50,164 nt of DNA from a bacterium (GTDB lineage Bacteria > Zixibacteria > MSB-5A5 > WJJR01), in the NCBI GenBank assembly GCA_021813505.1, contig JAKAKI010000095.1, forward strand, positions 1 to 50,164, read 5' to 3'. Position 1 is the stretch's first letter. Each line of letters starts with the position of its first letter. Shown piece by piece: positions 45,993 to 50,164 of this stretch. The position numbers were made by a program, and so were the translations under genes. Under the pieces are notes generated by a model, which worked only from the letters and a program-made list of their open reading frames with translations, did not search any database and was not told where the DNA came from.

Positions 45993-48032
45993 ATGATTCC
46001 CCTGCTTCCCATGCTTCGCATAATTCCCATCCTGCTGATCGCAGCCGTTTGCGCGTTCCCGTGTCCCGCAGTCGAGTTCACGCTTGATCCCTCCGGTTCT
46101 GCACTTTGGGGAGGCGGCCAAGCGATCACGCTATCGGGCGAGTGGCTTGTCACTGGCCACCCGGATGGGCTGCGCGTATGGCAGAAGACGGTGGGGGGAC
46201 AGCGGCGGTTGACTGGGCAATTGGAAATCCGCGGTGGAGTTCGAGACCTTGCGTCGAACGGCACTGTCGTGTACGGCTTGGACGGCGCGGGCAATGCCTT
46301 CATGGCGAGTATCGCCGATCCATCGCAACCCAGCAATGAAGGAGAATTAGGTCCAGTTCACGAATGGTCGGCGCTGGCCATCAATGGCCATTTCGCACTT
46401 TTGGCCGGCACCGATTCGGCCATGTCATTCGATATCACGGACCCGTTTGATCCCGTCGTTGCCGGTATCGCGAGGTACAGTGGCGCAGCCCTGTCAGTTG
46501 CCGCCCACGATACTCTCTTTGCCATCGGGCAGGGAAGTGCCGGGCTCTTGGTTGGCAGGCAACACCCAGATGGATCACTGAGCATTCAAGGACACCTCAC
46601 TGGCCAGGCTGTAAGCGAACTTGTGACTGATGGGACGTATGGCTGGGCGCCGCAGGGTGACAGCGGGGTGTTGATCCTCGACTTCACGAATCCGAATCTC
46701 CCGGTGTCAGTAGCTCGCATCTACACTTACGGTGTTGCGACACATCTTTCATTGGCTGGCGACCGCCTGCTGGCCGCCGATGAAATCGCTGGGTTGAGTT
46801 CGTATCGCCTGATTGCCCGTCCATTTCCTTATTGGCAGTCCGAGTTGAATTCTCTGCACGGCGTTGATGGACTTATGGCCGAATCCCCCTCGCGTTTCTA
46901 TGCGATCCGGGATGGCGAAGTATTCACCGTGGATGTGGACGTTGCGGGGCGGCTGTCGCAGACCGCTCAGTTCAGTCACGTTGGCGCGTACCGGACAGTG
47001 CTTCGTTATCGTGAGTGGATCTATGTCATGAGCACAACGGGCATTTGGCGCGCCGACGGCGCGATGCCGCTCGCTGATTCGAACTTCATCCGTTTCTCGT
47101 CGCAATCGATCCGAAGCGCCGTCGTCGTCGGCGACAAACTGCTGACCGCTGAGGGTCATTCGGGCGCGCGACTCTATCGCATCAAGAACGACGGGTCGCT
47201 CGAATTCCTCTCCCGGATTCCCGCATTGACATCAACGGGCGGTGTTGTGTTCAGCCGCGATTCGCTGATGGTGCTTGATAGCGTCTACGGTTTCCAGATC
47301 TATGGCGTGACCAATCCGTATGCTCCCGCTTATCTCGGAGGACGTGCTCTCGACCGCCAGGCGCCAGTGGCCGCGATCTATCGGAATTACCTCTACATCT
47401 CGGAGCCCCTCCAGGGTGTCTCCATCTGGAATTGGCAGTATACGGCCAAACCGGAGAAGCTGGGGTTCCTGCCGCACACGAGAAGGACAGAAGGGATTCT
47501 GATCGATGGCAACCGGCTCTATGTGGCCGACCGCGATTCCGGCCTAACGATCTTTGACCTGACCGTGCCCACCAATCCCGCGACACTGGCACGGATCCCG
47601 GCGCCCTTTTCTCCGACTTCGCTTTGCCGTTCCGGCCGTCTGCTCTACACGGGACAATCGGACTGCACCGTATCTGAGATCGATGTATTGAATCCTGCGT
47701 CACCAGTCCTCCTGGCCGTAACCGAGATTCCCGGCCCGGTGCATGGGGTATCCCAATTCGGCGAACGTACCTGGGTGTCTACAGAGTCAGCGGTGCGCAC
47801 GCTGGCCGTGGGCCCGGCCCTGCTGCCGGGCGATTTCAATGCGGATGGTTTCGTTGACATCTTTGACGTCACGTCGATGATTGCCTACTGTTTCAGCGCT
47901 GGTGATCCTCCGTTCCGTCTGAACGCCGCCGATGTGAATGCCGACGGGCAGACTGATTTGATCGATATTGTGCTTCTGATCGATTACATCTTCAGTGGTG
48001 GGCCTGACCTTCTGCCGGGTAAGGTGGAATGA
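45993..48032 (+). CDS. Secreted LVIVD beta-propeller protein with dockerin-like end
   Basis: 679 residues. The ATG at 45993 begins a signal peptide (MLRIIPILLIAAVCAFPCPA). The body is a series of about 40-residue beta-propeller blades of the LVIVD type, each built on a visual pattern of strand, DxxGLxIFD-like turn and NPxxPxxxG, for example MSFDITDPFDPVVAG, VLILDFTNPNLPVSVA, YVADRDSGLTIFDLT and EIDVLNPASPVLLA. The C-terminus has two calcium-binding dockerin-like repeats (DFNADGFVDIFDVTSMIAY; DVNADGQTDLIDIVLLIDYI). Probably extracellular, acting in binding or assembly. The same C-terminal module is on the divergent S8 protease. Confidence 0.85.
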   Translation: MIPLLPMLRIIPILLIAAVCAFPCPAVEFTLDPSGSALWGGGQAITLSGEWLVTGHPDGLRVWQKTVGGQRRLTGQLEIRGGVRDLASNGTVVYGLDGAGNAFMASIADPSQPSNEGELGPVHEWSALAINGHFALLAGTDSAMSFDITDPFDPVVAGIARYSGAALSVAAHDTLFAIGQGSAGLLVGRQHPDGSLSIQGHLTGQAVSELVTDGTYGWAPQGDSGVLILDFTNPNLPVSVARIYTYGVATHLSLAGDRLLAADEIAGLSSYRLIARPFPYWQSELNSLHGVDGLMAESPSRFYAIRDGEVFTVDVDVAGRLSQTAQFSHVGAYRTVLRYREWIYVMSTTGIWRADGAMPLADSNFIRFSSQSIRSAVVVGDKLLTAEGHSGARLYRIKNDGSLEFLSRIPALTSTGGVVFSRDSLMVLDSVYGFQIYGVTNPYAPAYLGGRALDRQAPVAAIYRNYLYISEPLQGVSIWNWQYTAKPEKLGFLPHTRRTEGILIDGNRLYVADRDSGLTIFDLTVPTNPATLARIPAPFSPTSLCRSGRLLYTGQSDCTVSEIDVLNPASPVLLAVTEIPGPVHGVSQFGERTWVSTESAVRTLAVGPALLPGDFNADGFVDIFDVTSMIAYCFSAGDPPFRLNAADVNADGQTDLIDIVLLIDYIFSGGPDLLPGKVE

Positions 48033-48133
48033 CCCCGATGCCGGCGAATCAATTGACGTTCTGGTGGCACGGAAATCCCGCCCGTGACTCTCACAGGAGA
48101 GATCCAACTTACCGAACAGTCAGTGCCGCCACC

Positions 48134-48161
48134 CGTAGAGGCGGCCCTATGTGGCCGCCCG
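48134..48161. repeat. GGCGGCC-CTATGT-GGCCGCC hairpin repeat
   Basis: A third copy of the hairpin found twice in the duplication at 37925-37946 and 38236-38257. Located in the 250-base gap between the propeller gene and the MoaB-like gene; a related short hairpin follows to about 48210. Confidence 0.6.
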
Positions 48162-48282
48162 GGCCGTTTCCCCGCCCCGACACAATAGGGCGCCCACACA
48201 GGGGTGCCCCAACGGTCGCGGATATTCCTAATGGGCACGGCCATCTCGCCCGTGCCCCTAACGGGAGTGATCCGAATAGGCT

Positions 48283-48786
48283 ATGACTGACATGACCCCA
48301 CGCGAATTCACCGCCCAGGTGATAACCGTCTCCACCCGTTGCGCCGCAGGGGAGACTGAAGATCGTTCCGGACCGCTGGCCTCCTCCCAATTGGTTGATC
48401 TTGGGCTGTCCACCAATCCAGTCGTGGTCATTCCCGATAATCGGTCGAAGATCGCGCAGTCGATTCTCCGATACTGCGATTTTGCGCCCGTATCGCTGCT
48501 GATCCTCACCGGCGGTACCGGCCCAACGCCCGATGATCTCACACCCGAAGCTATCGTTCCTCTGCTGGATCGCCGTTACTTGGGAATCGAGGAGGCCATC
48601 CGGGCCGATGGACGCAATTCGAATCCCAGGGCGCCGCTCTCTCGAATTGTCGTCGGCGGACGCGGGCGGACCGTTGTGATGGCATTGCCGGGATCACCGG
48701 GCGGCGCAAGTGATGCTCTGACGACCATGAAACCGTTCCTCCAGCATCTGCTGACTCTGACTCGAGGCAGCCAGGATCCGCATTAG
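48283..48786 (+). CDS. MoaB/MogA-like molybdopterin-binding protein
   Basis: 167 residues. Members of this family adenylylate molybdopterin or help insert molybdenum. Family motifs: the DRSG site near 27-30, the pterin-binding loop LILTGGTGPTPDDLTPEA (about 73-90) and MALPGSPGGASDAL near the C-terminus. The usual TGGTG-x-x-x-R-D has PTPDD here, so one charged position differs. No other cofactor gene is in the window. The start could also be the ATG at 48292. Confidence 0.8.
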   Translation: MTDMTPREFTAQVITVSTRCAAGETEDRSGPLASSQLVDLGLSTNPVVVIPDNRSKIAQSILRYCDFAPVSLLILTGGTGPTPDDLTPEAIVPLLDRRYLGIEEAIRADGRNSNPRAPLSRIVVGGRGRTVVMALPGSPGGASDALTTMKPFLQHLLTLTRGSQDPH

Positions 48787-48817
48787 ATTTTCAATCATTC
48801 GTTCTTCGTACTTCCGC

Positions 48818-49072
48818 TCACACCGTTTCCTCCAACGTCCCCTTCTCCTCCGGCTTCTCGCGACCGATGCTGTTCAGCCACCACCGTGTTCCGCGTTGCT
48901 GGGCGTCCTGCATGCCTTCGAGAATCGGCAACGCCATCCACAATAGATGGCGGCATACCTCGGCAAAGGGACGATCAAGGGATTCGGCGGCGGTATTGAT
49001 TCTGGACTTGAGCTCGGTGGACAGGAACAGCTTTACCGCGTGTTGTCCTCTGAGATGATGTGATGGATGCAT
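48818..49072 (-). CDS. Small ribbon-helix-helix-like protein
   Basis: 84 residues. The ATG at 49072 has an excellent ribosome binding site (AAAGGAG) inside the 3' end of the upstream gene, and the two overlap by 40 bases, suggesting coupled translation. AVKLFLSTELKSRINTAAESLDRPFAEVCRHLL fits a strand-helix-helix DNA-binding fold. The C-terminus is charged. A longer upstream frame exists but has no start signal. Function not identified; possibly a regulator from a mobile element. Confidence 0.6.
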   Translation of the reverse strand: MHPSHHLRGQHAVKLFLSTELKSRINTAAESLDRPFAEVCRHLLWMALPILEGMQDAQQRGTRWWLNSIGREKPEEKGTLEETV

Positions 49073-49608
49073 TCGTCTTCTCCTTTGCCCATGTGATCCG
49101 GAATTCGTTCGAACTTCCGGTGTTTGCGTTGATGAGTGATCAGAGTCTGGGGTGATGATGCTTTCCAGCCGACCGCGCGCTCGATGCGCACGGCGATCTG
49201 TCCCCAGGTCATGTCCGGCGTCCTGGCATCGAGTATTCGCTCGGCGGTGGTGCGCCATTGTGCCCGGCAGATCGCGCAGTTGGGCAGTTGAATCGCCTCC
49301 AACCCGAACATGCGCGCGACCAGCGGAGCAAGTTCAATCTCGAGCTTGGCGAGAGCGCGCCGATGGGCCATCCGTACAAAATCCAATGGCACACCGGTGG
49401 CTCGTGCCAGTTGCGGCATCGAATGGCCGTCGAAATAGTACCCCTCCACAATCGCGAGTTCACCCGCCGTCAGTACCCGAAGCGCGCGTCGCACTGATAT
49501 CTCTACGGCATAACTGCGGCTGGCCGGGTCGCCGCGCGCAATCGCGGCTTCAATCGGGTCTTGCTCCAGTTCATCAAGTCTGCCCTCGTGTTCCAAATGC
49601 ACCTCCAT
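49033..49608 (-). CDS. Helix-turn-helix protein, possibly phage terminase small-subunit-like
   Basis: About 191 residues from ATG at 49608. A sigma-region-4-like helix-turn-helix (LTAGELAIVEGYYFDGHSMPQLARATGVPLDFVRMAHRRAL, about 75-115) is followed by a CAIC Cys pair and a second helix-turn-helix-like region (MTWGQIAVRIERAV) leading to LITHQRKHRKFE. The Cys pair plus terminal basic helix resembles small DNA-packaging proteins, but this is a weak match. It is the first gene of an overlapping pair with the ribbon-helix-helix gene. The start is uncertain because no clear ribosome binding site precedes 49608. Confidence 0.5.
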   Translation of the reverse strand: MEVHLEHEGRLDELEQDPIEAAIARGDPASRSYAVEISVRRALRVLTAGELAIVEGYYFDGHSMPQLARATGVPLDFVRMAHRRALAKLEIELAPLVARMFGLEAIQLPNCAICRAQWRTTAERILDARTPDMTWGQIAVRIERAVGWKASSPQTLITHQRKHRKFERIPDHMGKGEDECIHHIISEDNTR

Positions 49609-49764
49609 GTAGAGTGGGCTTTGCCCACCATTCACGCCTCCGCGCCCAGAGTCCGCGCGTTCACGCAAAGCATGACGGCCACCGGGGCCATGCGACGATC
49701 AGTTGACCATCACTTGCCCCGGCATCCGGCGAGATGATTCGAAACGACACGAGGGCCTCGCTTT

Positions 49765-49809
49765 GTCCACTCAGTCCACTGAGTCCACTTAGTCCACTTC
49801 GTCCATCGT
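49765..49809. repeat. Tandem 9-bp repeat GTCCACTNN, five units
   Basis: Five nine-base units (four GTCCACTNN and one GTCCATCGT) of the same type as 18733-18795. Lies in the gap before the thiolase gene. Confidence 0.8.
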
Positions 49810-49906
49810 CGTTCCGAGGTCGTTTGTTCCGTGGCGCGAATTGTCTTATACTCGCCAGACCGGCCTGGCCGGAAAGGGCGACACGTTGAACACAAGGGAG
49901 ATGACG

Positions 49907-50164
49907 ATGGCGGAGATCTACATTGCAGGCGCAGTACGAACGGCAATCGGAAAATTCGGCGGAACGTTGGCGGAGACTCCCGCCGTCGACCTTGGTGTGG
50001 CAGCCGCGATTGGCGCGCTCAAGCGCGCAAACGTCGACCCCAAGTCCATCGATGAGGTGTTCTTCGGCCATGCGCGTCAGGCCAACTGCGGCCCCAATCC
50101 GGCCCGCCAAGTCGCCTCACGCGCCGGTGTGCCGTACGAATCCCCCGCCATGACCGTCAACCAG
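49907..50164 (+). CDS. Acetyl-CoA acetyltransferase (thiolase), N-terminal part
   Basis: Runs off the window end after 86 residues. MAEIYIAGAVRTAIGKFGGTLAETPAVDLGVAA and VFFGHARQANCGPNPARQVASRAGVP are the standard N-terminus of thiolases, which condense or cleave acyl-CoA. The active-site Cys, expected just after AMTVNQ, is not in view. AAGGGAG lies six bases before the ATG at 49907; an ATG at 49901 overlaps that site and is less likely. Whether it is biosynthetic or degradative cannot be told from this part. Confidence 0.9.
   Translation, partial: MAEIYIAGAVRTAIGKFGGTLAETPAVDLGVAAAIGALKRANVDPKSIDEVFFGHARQANCGPNPARQVASRAGVPYESPAMTVNQ

Overview
The window looks like a chromosomal segment of a GC-rich, Gram-negative, probably uncultured bacterium of the FCB-like kind (candidate phylum Zixibacteria or a relative). 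This is inferred, not proven. The support is a set of secreted proteins with C-terminal type IX-like sorting/FlgD-type domains (10117-12549, 18861-21368), others with C-terminal dockerin-like calcium repeats (33157-34356, 43884-45623, 45993-48032), lipoproteins, a PpiD-type chaperone, and a very dense load of small intergenic palindromic repeats. No rRNA or tRNA gene was recognised.

Layout. 1-4.4 kb: a truncated secreted-protein relic, a coiled-coil lipoprotein whose signal peptide is out of frame with its body (A7 tract), an S41 peptidase, and a MarR-GNAT regulator with a candidate operator. 4.6-9.5 kb: an NtrC-type response regulator and sensor kinase, transcribed divergently from a lipoprotein gene that has a sigma-54 promoter-like site and an upstream inverted repeat; these may form one regulatory unit. 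9.5-12.6 kb: repeats and a secreted-protein pseudogene with a frameshift, an amber codon and a second frameshift. 12.8-18.7 kb: housekeeping genes (DUF2889, queG, class I aldolase, dxs, ispH). 18.8-25.7 kb: a large secreted protein, a PpiD-like chaperone and an M23 peptidase.

25.8-31.4 kb is a type III restriction-modification locus. Its methyltransferase has lost its middle section and is split into two fragments, while the Res helicase-nuclease is intact. Between them lies an ORF6N-domain gene preceded by a tandem array of 27-bp near-perfect palindromes. Each unit reads as a 9-codon variant of a segment inside the ORF6N gene, and that segment is itself a perfect palindrome. This is the most unusual structure in the window.

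31.4-50.1 kb: purF, a dockerin protein, a DUF2231 membrane protein, a GAF plus phosphoacceptor-only kinase-like protein, an isolated phage portal plus terminase large-subunit pair separated by a tandem duplication, a zinc-ribbon membrane protein, a YyaL-type thioredoxin-domain protein, a subtilisin-like protease, a beta-propeller dockerin protein, a MoaB/MogA-like protein, two overlapping small DNA-binding genes and the start of a thiolase. Nearly every intergenic gap over 100 bp carries one or more structured repeats with terminal inverted arms; several families recur across the window.
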